Positions 35,999-44,218 of a stretch of 64,000 bases of DNA are shown here, one piece after another (within the stretch, counting starts at the first letter, position 1; the number at the start of each line of letters is the position of its first letter). A program made the translations under genes and the position numbers. This DNA comes from Tumidithrix helvetica. Its GTDB lineage: Bacteria; Cyanobacteriota; Cyanobacteriia; Pseudanabaenales; Pseudanabaenaceae. The notes beneath the pieces are model-generated. The model saw only the letters and a list, made by a program, of their open reading frames with translations. It was not told the origin of the DNA and did no database searches. The DNA lies in the NCBI RefSeq assembly GCF_965232925.1, contig NZ_CBDDRA010000007.1, positions 152,581-216,580 on the forward strand, written 5' to 3'.

Positions 35999-36415
35999 AT
36001 GCCAGCCAGAGATTTGTATCATAATGTCGTAAAAAATGCATTGATCGAAGAGGGCTGGACAATTACCCACGATCCCTTGAAATTGGAATGGGGTAAGAAA
36101 GATTTATACGTCGATTTGGGAGCAGAGGCATTTCTTGCTGCTGAAAAAGATAATGTCAAGATTGCAGTCGAAGTCAAGAGTTTTATCAGTCGCTCGGATA
36201 TTGCAGATCTAGAAAATGCCCTAGGACAATACGTTCTCTATTTTGATATTCTCGAAGAGGTCGAGCCAGACAGGATTTTATATTTGGCAATTAGAGATTC
36301 AACCTATCAAGATCTTTTTCAAGAGCCCATAGGTCAATTAGTTTTAAACAAGCGGCGGATCAAGCTGATGGTTTTTTCACCTGACACTGAGGAGGTTTTA
36401 CAATGGATAACCTAG
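35999..36415 (+). CDS. xisH: XisH-family protein
   Basis: 138 residues. In Anabaena XisH, with XisI, is needed for excision of the fdxN element during heterocyst formation, yet xisH/xisI pairs are widespread in cyanobacteria without that element. Family text is clear: MPARDLYHNVVKNALIEEGWTITHDPL, DLYVDLGAE, IAVEVKSFIS, LGQYVLYFDIL. Asp39, Glu58 and Lys60 fit a PD-(D/E)XK nuclease core. CGGAG lies upstream of the ATG. It overlaps xisI by 13 bp, the tight coupling expected for a partner pair. Confidence 0.93.
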   Translation: MPARDLYHNVVKNALIEEGWTITHDPLKLEWGKKDLYVDLGAEAFLAAEKDNVKIAVEVKSFISRSDIADLENALGQYVLYFDILEEVEPDRILYLAIRDSTYQDLFQEPIGQLVLNKRRIKLMVFSPDTEEVLQWIT

Positions 36416-36738
36416 ATGACTATCGCGATATAGTCGAGCGCATTTTATCTGATTATGCAGCAGTTCCCTATGCTCATGGGAACTTTGAGACTGAAACAGT
36501 TTTCGATCGCATCCGCGATCGCTATCTGCTCGTTAATGTTGGCTGGAATAACAAGAGGCGCGTGCATGGCTGCATTATCCACATCGACATCATTGATAGC
36601 AAAATATGGATTCAGCGAGATGGCACAGAACAAGGCATTGCCCTCGATTTAGAAAATGCTGGCATTTCTAAAAATCAAATTGTCTTGGGGTTTCGTGAGC
36701 CAGATATCCGTCCCTATACTGGCTATGCGATCGCTTAA
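36403..36738 (+). CDS. xisI: XisI-family protein
   Basis: 111 residues, overlapping xisH by 13 bp, so translation is probably coupled. It has the XisI pattern: YRDIVERILSDYA, ETETVFDRIRDRYLLVNVGWNNKRRVHGCIIHIDIIDSKIWIQRDGTEQGIALDLENAGI, and GFREPDIRPYTGYAIA. Function beyond fdxN-element excision control is unknown. No recombinase or excisable element is adjacent, so the pair here probably has another role. Confidence 0.93.
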   Translation: MDNLDDYRDIVERILSDYAAVPYAHGNFETETVFDRIRDRYLLVNVGWNNKRRVHGCIIHIDIIDSKIWIQRDGTEQGIALDLENAGISKNQIVLGFREPDIRPYTGYAIA

Positions 36739-36757
36739 ACATGCGAATCTTTTACCC

Positions 36758-39379
36758 TTACTTACAGGAGGGAAGCTTTGCTTTAGCATCACGAGACCCA
36801 CCTTGACCGTCGTTACCTGAAGTTCCACCGCGATCGATCCCTCCTGAGACAGGTGCGGGGAGTGAAGCCGTCACGTTGAGCGCAGGCTTCTTATCCTTAT
36901 CTGGATCGCAGGTATCGATATTAGAAGCCGTTTGGACTTCGGCAGTTCTAGCAGCAGCTACAGCTCCATCGGTTGGTAGTACTCCCGTCGAGGCATTGGT
37001 CAAGCTTGGATTAGCCGTAAACGACTGATCGGAAATAAGCACCAACAAATTCGGTGGAATATTGGTTGCGCCTAAACCGATCGCGCCTTCAATACCACTG
37101 CCTGTAGCTGGAAGCGGATCGATCGCTCCACCTGGTGTAATTTTAGAAAACCTAAACGATGTATCTTTTGTAATCGTAATCGAGATAATTAATGGGTCGG
37201 AAGCCGCGCCAGCTAAAATTCTTGGTTGAGGATCGTTCGGTAAAGTCAACTGAATTCTCCGAGGGGGAGGTGTCGATGCAGCATTATTTGGCTGTCCACC
37301 CGTAAAAGCGATAAGGCTCATGGGAACGAACTGAAACCCCAAATTTTGTGGACCAGTAAGAGGATTGACTGCTCTAAAACTACCCGCACTAATTGTTATC
37401 GAACTGTCAGTGGCTGGAGTTGTTCCATCTGTATAACCTGCTTGTAAAAATCCATTTACCGTAATAGTTCCATTGTTTGCCGTTAGTGATAAGCTTCCTA
37501 CATTCGTATTTGGGTCATAAGCAGCAATACTGCCAGTATTAATATTTCCGAGAGTGCTAGTTATCGATACATTATTACCCGCGATCGCCGTATTAAAAAA
37601 GCTATTTGGTTGTGTGGGTGTATTGATGTCATTGGTTGCTGTAAGGGTAACGTTGCCACTTCCAGCACTTATAATTCCAAGACTAAGATTTGCACCAGAG
37701 ATTGTCAGATTACGGCTTCCAGTGTTGATTGTATCTGTAGATCTCATGGAGAAATTGCCAACACCATTATTATCGGCATCCGCTTTAAATGTAATCGAAC
37801 CGCCCGGATCGAATGAAAAATTCAAAAATCCATCTGTTACAAGCGGTTGAATTGTAATGTCATTAGATGCTTCTAACAATACATTTGTCCCCGCCGCTAA
37901 GCCCTCTAACTCTGACTCAAAGATCGTTGTAATAGCATCACCAACGAGAACCTGTCCGTTATTACCAGCACCATTATTACCAAAAGCATTTGTCAGAGCA
38001 CCAGGGTCATCTCCATCGTTATTTCCATCTTGAATTGTGATGTTGACTGGATCGAGAAGTAGCGTGCCTCTGTTCCCTTTAGGTGCAAGCGTGCTAACGC
38101 TGCCGCGAAATACCAAGGTATCTTTCCCAGATACTTCCACAAATCCGCCGTTACCTGTTTGAGTTCCACCCTGAGCTGAGATACGACCGTAAAAAGAATT
38201 TTTGTTGTCTGCCCAAGCAATTACATTTCCACCGTTCCCACTATGTAGTGCATCCGCAATAATTGTTGAGTCTGGGCTGACATAGGTAAATTGAGCATTG
38301 GGCACAGTGCCTTTGCCTTGGTAGTCACCACCGATTAAGACAGTGCCACCACCCGTTAAACCAGAAGCATCGATCTTGGCACTGACCAATCCCACATTCG
38401 TGCCTAGAATATGAATCGTGCCGCCGATCGCTGCCGAGGAAGAAACATCGAGATTGCCTGAAGCGATCGCTGTGCCAGTTTGCGTTGGAACTGCAACACT
38501 ATTTGGCAATACCACTTGTCCCAAAGGATTGACGGATAAGCCAGTAACCGCAGCAAGATCGGGTCTGCCCGTAAGCAAAGTTGGGAGATCGGTAGCTTGA
38601 ATTGGCTTACTATTGGCGGTTAGCTGCTCTTTATCAGCCACAGGTAGGTCTAAACTCAATAAGCTTCCTGTTTGGCTGATACGAACGTACTTACCATTCT
38701 CAACGGCAGCGATTGTGATTTTGCCTGTGGGTGCAGCGATCGTACCTGTATTAATTACTGTTCCACCCACTAAGGTGATGCTCTGTCCCTCTTTTACAGA
38801 GAGGTTGCCAGCATTGACGATCGCTCCTCCCGTTGTATTTGGAACTGTCCCTCCCAAAGGAACGGGATTGGCAAAACCAAACCCATTCGGAGATCCCGTA
38901 AGGGTTTTGATCGTATCGACACTGGTATTAATTCCAAACCAGTTATTCCCAACTTGAATACCATTCGCAGTTGTGGCGGTGAAAGCGGCGGGAACGTTTA
39001 AACTGGCATTCGCGCCAAAGATAATCCCCGCAGGATTCATGATGTAGAGATTGGAGTTACCACCCGTGAGTTGAATTAAGCCGTTGATTACAGACGGATC
39101 GCCACCTACAACCCGACTGAGGATATTCTGAATGCTGGGATTTGAGAGAAAATTAGCAATTTGTCCTTGATTTAAACCAAACTGCTGAAAACTGTGGAAA
39201 AGATTCGCACCTGCCTGTGTGCCCCCGCCGATATCAAATCTGTTGCCTTGTTGGGAAACATTTGTACCAAGATCGTTGGCTGGAATAATTGATTGTGCCG
39301 AAGCGTGACCAATTCCTGAAATTCCTGCAAGTTGGGAAAAGGTAGCGATCGCAAGTAAGGGCAAGATGGTCTTATTCAC
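36758..39379 (-). CDS. filamentous-haemagglutinin-type secreted protein (TpsA-like)
   Basis: 873 residues from a GTG at 39379, preferred over the ATG at 39406 because AGAGGAG lies about 8 bp before the GTG. A signal peptide (ILPLLAIATFSQLAGISGIGHASA) leads into the TPS secretion domain with HSFQQFGLNQGQIANFLSNP, NLYIMNPAGIIFGANASLNVPAAF and later haemagglutinin-type beta-helix repeats rich in Gly/Asn/Thr. The C-terminus is Lys/Pro-rich with two Cys residues. Such proteins are exported by a TpsB/FhaC transporter, but no partner is adjacent. It converges on xisI. Confidence 0.88.
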   Translation of the reverse strand: MNKTILPLLAIATFSQLAGISGIGHASAQSIIPANDLGTNVSQQGNRFDIGGGTQAGANLFHSFQQFGLNQGQIANFLSNPSIQNILSRVVGGDPSVINGLIQLTGGNSNLYIMNPAGIIFGANASLNVPAAFTATTANGIQVGNNWFGINTSVDTIKTLTGSPNGFGFANPVPLGGTVPNTTGGAIVNAGNLSVKEGQSITLVGGTVINTGTIAAPTGKITIAAVENGKYVRISQTGSLLSLDLPVADKEQLTANSKPIQATDLPTLLTGRPDLAAVTGLSVNPLGQVVLPNSVAVPTQTGTAIASGNLDVSSSAAIGGTIHILGTNVGLVSAKIDASGLTGGGTVLIGGDYQGKGTVPNAQFTYVSPDSTIIADALHSGNGGNVIAWADNKNSFYGRISAQGGTQTGNGGFVEVSGKDTLVFRGSVSTLAPKGNRGTLLLDPVNITIQDGNNDGDDPGALTNAFGNNGAGNNGQVLVGDAITTIFESELEGLAAGTNVLLEASNDITIQPLVTDGFLNFSFDPGGSITFKADADNNGVGNFSMRSTDTINTGSRNLTISGANLSLGIISAGSGNVTLTATNDINTPTQPNSFFNTAIAGNNVSITSTLGNINTGSIAAYDPNTNVGSLSLTANNGTITVNGFLQAGYTDGTTPATDSSITISAGSFRAVNPLTGPQNLGFQFVPMSLIAFTGGQPNNAASTPPPRRIQLTLPNDPQPRILAGAASDPLIISITITKDTSFRFSKITPGGAIDPLPATGSGIEGAIGLGATNIPPNLLVLISDQSFTANPSLTNASTGVLPTDGAVAAARTAEVQTASNIDTCDPDKDKKPALNVTASLPAPVSGGIDRGGTSGNDGQGGSRDAKAKLPSCK

Positions 39380-39632
39380 AGGTATAGCTCCTCTCAGTTT
39401 GTACAATTTTACCCGTCTAACTGTTGTTTATCCTCAGCCTTTTAGCCTTGATTTAAGAAATTTATCAGAAAAATCATATTAAACCCATCAAGATTTGTAA
39501 TTTATGGATATTCCAACAATCTGTTGAGATAAGCTCTGGCAAAACTCTCTGACCTCAAGGCTAGATTTAGGAATAAAATTCCTACGCTACGATCTAAGCT
39601 ATAACCATCTAAACCTAAAGCACATCAGTTAA

Positions 39633-40199
39633 GTGTTAACGACCAAAATCACGCATAGACTGCTTGGCATCGCTGCCACCGTCTCGTTTGTCACCAGCCT
39701 TGCAGCTTGTCAACAAACTTCAGGAACTGTAGCTTCACCACCGCCCGCCTCCGTTGTAGCTTCATCAAAGCCCCAAGCCTCATCTAACCCTACGCCTCAA
39801 GCTTCTGTTAGTAGCGCTCCAAGTAAAAGCGCTCCAAAAATTGATCCTAAGGTAGCTCCATTAACACTGGAGTCTTTGGCAGGAGAATACAAAACCAGTT
39901 TTGGGGATGAGGCAATGCAGGCAGCCCAAAAGCAGGGGATTAAAGATATTTCTGGTAAGTGGTTGATTAAGCCCGATGGTTCCTTTGAAGCTACTCTAAA
40001 ACTAGATCGACAGGAAGTCAAAACCACTGGCACGATCAAATTAGATAGCAAACCCGATAGCAGAAAGGTGATTTCGCAGGTAGAGACCGCCAACGGTCAG
40101 AAGCCACCTCAAAATGCAGAACCAACTATCTTTAAAGTTTCCGAAGATGGTAAAACATGGCAAGCGGAAGGTCAACCGATCGAACTGTTAAAGCAGTAA
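39633..40199 (+). CDS. putative lipoprotein of unknown function
   Basis: 188 residues from a GTG start. A signal peptide with lipobox SLAAC (Cys26) is followed by a Ser/Pro/Ala-rich linker (about 30-75). The globular part starts LTLESLAGEYKTSFG and contains SGKWLIKPDGSFEATLKLDRQEVKTTGTIKLD, a beta-rich domain I do not recognise. It lies 15 bp before the RibD-like gene in the same direction. It is probably anchored in a membrane facing the periplasm. Confidence 0.7.
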   Translation: MLTTKITHRLLGIAATVSFVTSLAACQQTSGTVASPPPASVVASSKPQASSNPTPQASVSSAPSKSAPKIDPKVAPLTLESLAGEYKTSFGDEAMQAAQKQGIKDISGKWLIKPDGSFEATLKLDRQEVKTTGTIKLDSKPDSRKVISQVETANGQKPPQNAEPTIFKVSEDGKTWQAEGQPIELLKQ

Positions 40200-40214
40200 T
40201 CACGTAACGATAAT

Positions 40215-41051
40215 ATGTTCAACGGTCTCTATACCTCCCACGATTTAATCTACACTTTTGAAGAATTGGGGTTTCCTACAGAAGGAATACCTTTTTTTCA
40301 GTCAGGCGAACCGCGCACGCGTCCTTACATTGTCTTTAATATGGTGTCTAGTGTCGATGGCAAAGCAACTACCCACGCTGGCGAGCTTACAGGTTTAGGG
40401 TCTAGACCCGATCGCAAATTAATGCAGCGACTACGTGCTCAGATGGATGGGGTCTTGGTTGGCGGAGGCACTTTACGAGTCGATCCATTTATTCCCACGG
40501 TTTCACCAGAGTTAGCAGAAGAGCGATCGCTGCATTTTCCCGATCGACCTCAACCCTTGGGAATTGTGGTTAGCAATCGTGGCAACTTACCTACAGAGCA
40601 TCAGTTCTGGGCAGCAGGCAGAGATTTGCGCGTGGTGTTTTTGGGGGAATCGGCTCTGGAATCCGTAGAACGGGAGTTGTCTCAAAAAGCGATCGTGGTG
40701 CGGTTATTGCGTAATGCCTCGAAATATGGTGCGAATGGTGGGGCAGTTTCAGGTGAAGTAGATTTAGGGGAAATGCTCCACAGATTATTTACTCAGTTTG
40801 GCGTGCAGCGATTGCTGGTCGAAGGGGGGCCCTCGCTTAACTATGCCTTTATTTCTCAGGGATGGTGCGATGAGATATTTCTGACGCTCTCTCCTCGTCT
40901 TGTGGGTGGCGTGGAAAATTCATCCGTAATCGCTGGAGCTGGCTATGGCATGGGTACGGGCGATCTACCCCAGTTAAAGCTGCGATCGCTTTACCGTCAT
41001 GAAGACGAACTATTCTTACGGTATCAAATTCAACCCGCAACCGATCGCTAA
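40215..41051 (+). CDS. RibD C-terminal-like reductase
   Basis: 278 residues. The core matches the RibD reductase / dihydrofolate-reductase-like domain: RPYIVFNMVSSVDGKATT near residue 36, RAQMDGVLVGGGTLRVDPF, RLLVEGGPSLNYAFISQGWCDEIFLTLSPRLVGG. The deaminase half of full RibD is absent, so it is a stand-alone pyrimidine reductase-type enzyme; it may reduce 5-amino-6-ribosylaminouracil phosphate in riboflavin synthesis or a related pterin or flavin precursor. No riboflavin genes are adjacent. Confidence 0.82.
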   Translation: MFNGLYTSHDLIYTFEELGFPTEGIPFFQSGEPRTRPYIVFNMVSSVDGKATTHAGELTGLGSRPDRKLMQRLRAQMDGVLVGGGTLRVDPFIPTVSPELAEERSLHFPDRPQPLGIVVSNRGNLPTEHQFWAAGRDLRVVFLGESALESVERELSQKAIVVRLLRNASKYGANGGAVSGEVDLGEMLHRLFTQFGVQRLLVEGGPSLNYAFISQGWCDEIFLTLSPRLVGGVENSSVIAGAGYGMGTGDLPQLKLRSLYRHEDELFLRYQIQPATDR

Positions 41052-41163
41052 TTATGCGAAACCCATATCACAGAATTGGCGCTTTTCGTGTCTCAAGTGA
41101 CAAATGTTAAAATATTTCTGATATAGGCTGACCTTGTTGGTAACGATACGGAGACATCTAGAT

Positions 41164-41604
41164 ATGGGATTAATTAGTCGTGTCGAAGTTAGAAACTTAT
41201 TCTCAATCAAAAGTGGGATGGCTGAGTTTTTTACACCTCAGTCCAGTCATGAAACTATGCTCGTACAGGTAGCAGGGGGAGCCAATGACGACTTATTTGT
41301 ACATCACTTTCAGACCGACCAGCTTTTGGTAGTAAGGGGGAGCTTTGTGCTGGTGATTTTGCAAAATCGCAAGTATGACTATATTGGGCTGAGCGATCGC
41401 AAACCTGCTGTGGTGAAAATTCCTAGAGGTATTCCCCATGCGGCGATCAACTTTAGCGATGAGCCTTGCCTCATGGTCAATGCCGTGCTGCGTCATGGCG
41501 GGACTGACGAAAGAGATTACCGTCCTTTACCCAGACCCTTTCCCTATGACTTAGATGCAGCTAGATCTGCCCTTGAGTTACTTGATTACCCGATCTGTGC
41601 CTAG
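41164..41604 (+). CDS. cupin-fold protein
   Basis: 146 residues from the ATG at 41164, with CGGAGA upstream; an earlier TTG start (41134) is possible. The middle looks like a single cupin barrel: VHHFQTDQLLVVRGSFVLVIL, and VVKIPRGIPHAAINFSDEPCLMVNAVLRHG. It resembles sugar-epimerase-like cupins of the dTDP-sugar group. The C-terminus has RDYRPLPRPFPYDLDAARSALELL. Enzyme activity cannot be assigned. Confidence 0.7.
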   Translation: MGLISRVEVRNLFSIKSGMAEFFTPQSSHETMLVQVAGGANDDLFVHHFQTDQLLVVRGSFVLVILQNRKYDYIGLSDRKPAVVKIPRGIPHAAINFSDEPCLMVNAVLRHGGTDERDYRPLPRPFPYDLDAARSALELLDYPICA

Positions 41605-41689
41605 TAAAGTTCCGATTGCTAGCACTATAGGGATAATGAAGCGATCGCACTTTGCTAAGATCGTCATCGATAATGATTGAAAAGCATTT

Positions 41690-41917
41690 ATGGTTGCTCA
41701 GCCCCAATATAGCGATCGCCTCATGTCCCCCAAAGACTATCTGGATTGGGATGCGCAGCAGGACATAAAGTACGAGTACGAACTTGGAGTTCCCTCTATC
41801 TTTCCTGTACGAAAAATATCGACTTCCCTATGGAAATTCCTGAAACGGCAGGTTAACAGAATTAGGTGGATTTACCTCTATCTAAAGACATCCCTCAAAT
41901 TACATAAGTCTTTGTGA
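41690..41917 (+). pseudogene. truncated Uma2-type endonuclease fragment
   Basis: The first 40 residues (MVAQPQYSDRLMSPKDYLDWDAQQDIKYEYELG) match the start of the Uma2 family of PD-(D/E)XK nucleases, which is multicopy in cyanobacteria. After residue about 38 the text no longer fits the family, and the frame ends at 75 residues against about 190 in intact members. It is a decayed copy with its central part deleted. Confidence 0.65.
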
Positions 41918-41975
41918 ATGCTAGCGATCGCTTACAGACAAGCCTTTAGCTAGATTCATCATATGGGAATGCCTG

Positions 41976-41991
41976 TTACATTACTTTACAT
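41976..41991 (+). promoter_or_regulatory. HLR1-type box (RpaB binding) upstream of hli
   Basis: GTTACATTACTTTACA fits the HLR1 consensus (G/T)TTACA(T/A)(T/A)NN(G/T)TTACA exactly. It lies 24 bp before the hli start codon. In cyanobacteria RpaB binds HLR1 and controls hli and other high-light genes. Confidence 0.8.
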
Positions 41992-42015
41992 ACACGGAAT
42001 TAGGGAATCAAACCA

Positions 42016-42225
42016 ATGAAAAGCGGATACACACTCAACAACGACGGCATTCTCAACAACTACGCGATCGAACCCCAAGTTTATTTAGAAGAAGCAGTAC
42101 AAGCAGGTTTTACTCCCTACGCAGAACTGCTCAACGGTCGCCTCGCCATGATTGGTTTTGTCTCATTACTCGCCATGGAAATTGTAACCGGTCACGGTCT
42201 AATCTGGTGGCTAACCAACGTCTAG
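42016..42225 (+). CDS. hli: high-light-inducible protein (HLIP, CAB/ELIP family)
   Basis: 69 residues with one membrane helix carrying the chlorophyll-binding signature ELLNGRLAMIGFVSLLAMEIVTG. The N-terminal part, SGYTLNNDGILNNYAIEPQVYLEE, is longer than in the shortest HLIPs and is echoed in a CsbD-like protein at 59744-60205. HLIPs bind chlorophyll and carotenoid, quench excess energy and help photosystem assembly. The HLR1 box upstream implies control by RpaB. A small membrane-protein gene follows after 67 bp. Confidence 0.95.
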   Translation: MKSGYTLNNDGILNNYAIEPQVYLEEAVQAGFTPYAELLNGRLAMIGFVSLLAMEIVTGHGLIWWLTNV

Positions 42226-42292
42226 ACTAGATCGTCATTCCATTTCCAACTCGCTTCTATCCACAACATTCACAACTTTAAAGGGAAGACTT

Positions 42293-42532
42293 ATGAAAAC
42301 TACATTTAACTACGAAGGTCGCAATCTATTTACTCCTACGGTATTTTTAGATGACTTCAACAAATTTGCGCCGATCAGTGCTACTCAAGCTTGGTCGTTG
42401 TTCTTTACCGCCAGTCGCGAAGACACGGCACTAGGGACAAATCCTGAAGCTGGAAAATTCTGGAGTTACACCTTGGTTGCTTCCGTTGTCACTGGAGTCC
42501 TAGCAACCCTGACTTTCCACCCCTTCTATTAA
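42293..42532 (+). CDS. small membrane protein, possible HLIP partner
   Basis: 79 residues. I do not recognise the family. It starts MKTTFNYEGRNLFTPTVFLDDFNKF, then TQAWSLFFTASREDTALGTNPEAGKF and a C-terminal membrane segment (about 55-76, SYTLVASVVTGVLATLTF). AAGGGAAG lies before the ATG. It follows hli closely in the same direction without an obvious terminator, so it is probably co-induced under high light and sits in the thylakoid membrane. Its last codons overlap the end of a transposase remnant. Confidence 0.65.
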   Translation: MKTTFNYEGRNLFTPTVFLDDFNKFAPISATQAWSLFFTASREDTALGTNPEAGKFWSYTLVASVVTGVLATLTFHPFY

Positions 42533-43335
42533 TGATTGATTGTATAAGCGCCTCTCCTTGCAAGTCTCCTTGCCAAGCAGCTTGTCGGAGAAATAACTTT
42601 TTTCAACATGAGTTGGTATAGGTGTCTGAAATTGAAAGCTAAACAAACAAGGTTCCATTCTCCAGTGGATTTAGTCAAGCCACGCAAAGAGAACTGACGA
42701 AATCCCATAGACTCTTTGATAATACCAAAGACTGGTTCAACAGTTCTCTTGCGTAAACGATAAAATGCTTTTCCTTCCTCAGATTGCAACTTATATTTCA
42801 TCTTCAATTGTAGGGTCGCATCTTCTCCAAGAGGTTCTGTTAGTTGAGCTAAAAGAGAGTGCAAATACGAGTGATGAGGTTGTCGTCCTGTCGCAATGAA
42901 AGGCTCAACTTGGCGTGATTGAAATCTTTCAATATTGGTCTCACTGAAGTAACCTGCATCAAACGCTGCCCGTTTAGCCTTGCCAACTCTAGGGTTAATC
43001 GCATCAAGAGTGAGCATTGTCTCAAGTTGGTCGTTAGTATGATTGGAGAGAGTGTTAGAGACAATCAATAAGGCAAGTTGGTCAACTACAATTTGTCAAT
43101 TGTAATGTTGGTCAAATCCTTGGTTTCCACTATTTTTCACGATCCGCGATTCAGGGTCGGTGAAATTGTATTGGTCTTTGTCACCAATGCTCAAAGGGGG
43201 GGGAGCAGGAACTCGTCCCCCTGGTTTGCGTCCTGTTTGTTTCGTGTACTCTTCAGCCTTAATAGTATCTCTGGGGCAGCTGAATAACTCTCGGTAAACC
43301 ACTCCCCCCCTCGACGGGATCGACTGACAAAGCAC
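42529..43335 (-). pseudogene. IS1182-like transposase remnant with in-frame stop
   Basis: Two frames on the minus strand are one reading frame broken by TGA at 43096-43098. The 5' piece has KDQYNFTDPESRIVKNSGNQGFDQHYN, and after the stop it continues QIVVDQLALLIVSNTLSNHTNDQ, then GYFSETNIERF, RKRTVEPVFGIIKESMGFRQFSLRG, typical of the C-terminal half of IS1182/IS5-type DDE transposases. The N-terminal half is missing. No terminal repeats were found. It is inactive and ends within the 3' end of the small HLIP-partner gene. Confidence 0.75.
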
Positions 43336-43390
43336 CAGAGTAAATAAATCAAGAACGAAATAATGAATTCCGTGTTGCCCCTTGAATCCT

Positions 43391-44050
43391 TTATGAAGCG
43401 ATCGCCCGAACTAAATATCCACAGCGATGTTCGCCATCCACCATCCAGTGCGTGCGCTCGACCGTGCAGTTGAGCGCAACACCAAACATCTCTAGCTCAT
43501 GACCGCACACGCTGGGAAAAGATTCGGCGACGTGAGCGATCGCGCAGTTATATTCCGTAAAAATAAAGCTAGGCTGACCGTTGGTCTCCACGGCATACCA
43601 TTCCGCCACGTAGCCTTCCGAGCGACGCAGCAGTACGAGCTTTTCTAGACGTTCTTGTAACGAGCCATTCCCTAAAAGATTGCGATACTCGATGCCCTTG
43701 CGCTGCCATTGTTTATGTAAAACTTGGTCAACCTGATCTTCACCCACGGTTTCAATCAGGGTATCTAAGAAACTCACGGCAAATTGGTTATAGCGATCTG
43801 GGAAGCGATCGCGCCCCTTAGAACTGAGTTGATAAATATGTTGGGGTCTACCCATCCCTGCTGCTTGTTCGACAGAGTGCTGAATTAACCCCTCGGTTTC
43901 TAAATCTTTAAGATGGCGGCGGATCGCCTGCGGACTAATATCCAGGTTTTCAGCTAGTTCGATCGCGGAAGCCTGCCCCTGCCTTAAAAGGTGCTGTAAG
44001 ATATCTTGCTTGGTTGAAGCCTGCTCTATAGGAATACTTGGCGGTTTCAT
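43391..44050 (-). CDS. sufR: SufR, Fe-S-sensing repressor of the suf operon
   Basis: 219 residues from the ATG at 44050; a TTG at 44083 would add 11. N-terminal helix-turn-helix of the DeoR/MarR-like type (ASAIELAENLDISPQAIRRHLKDLETEGLI) and a C-terminal domain with the conserved Cys residues that hold a [4Fe-4S] cluster: NCAIAHVAESFPSVCGHELEMFGVALNCTV and HRCGYLV. In Synechocystis, SufR represses sufBCDS when Fe-S clusters are plentiful. It is divergent from sufB, and two operators of the known type lie between them. Confidence 0.94.
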   Translation of the reverse strand: MKPPSIPIEQASTKQDILQHLLRQGQASAIELAENLDISPQAIRRHLKDLETEGLIQHSVEQAAGMGRPQHIYQLSSKGRDRFPDRYNQFAVSFLDTLIETVGEDQVDQVLHKQWQRKGIEYRNLLGNGSLQERLEKLVLLRRSEGYVAEWYAVETNGQPSFIFTEYNCAIAHVAESFPSVCGHELEMFGVALNCTVERTHWMVDGEHRCGYLVRAIAS

Positions 44051-44080
44051 GGGCGAGATATGATGCAAAAATGACTTTGA

Positions 44081-44094
44081 CAACTTGTATGTTG
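44081..44094. promoter_or_regulatory. SufR operator, perfect
   Basis: CAAC-TTGTAT-GTTG is an exact CAAC-N6-GTTG inverted repeat, the published SufR binding pattern. It lies 31 bp before the sufR ATG. Confidence 0.8.
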
Positions 44095-44120
44095 CTAATG
44101 TAACCTAAAATGTAGTTAAG

Positions 44121-44134
44121 AAACAAGTAAGTTG
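44121..44134. promoter_or_regulatory. SufR operator, one mismatch
   Basis: AAAC-AAGTAA-GTTG differs by one base from CAAC-N6-GTTG. Two sites in the sufR-sufB gap fit the two-site arrangement described in Synechocystis. It lies 85 bp before sufB. Confidence 0.65.
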
Positions 44135-44218
44135 TTTTAGTCCCCTAAACCCACCTCCCAGAAATGAGGAGTCTAAGCACAGGGATTCACACACAAACAC
44201 TAGGAGCCTTAGAAAGAG

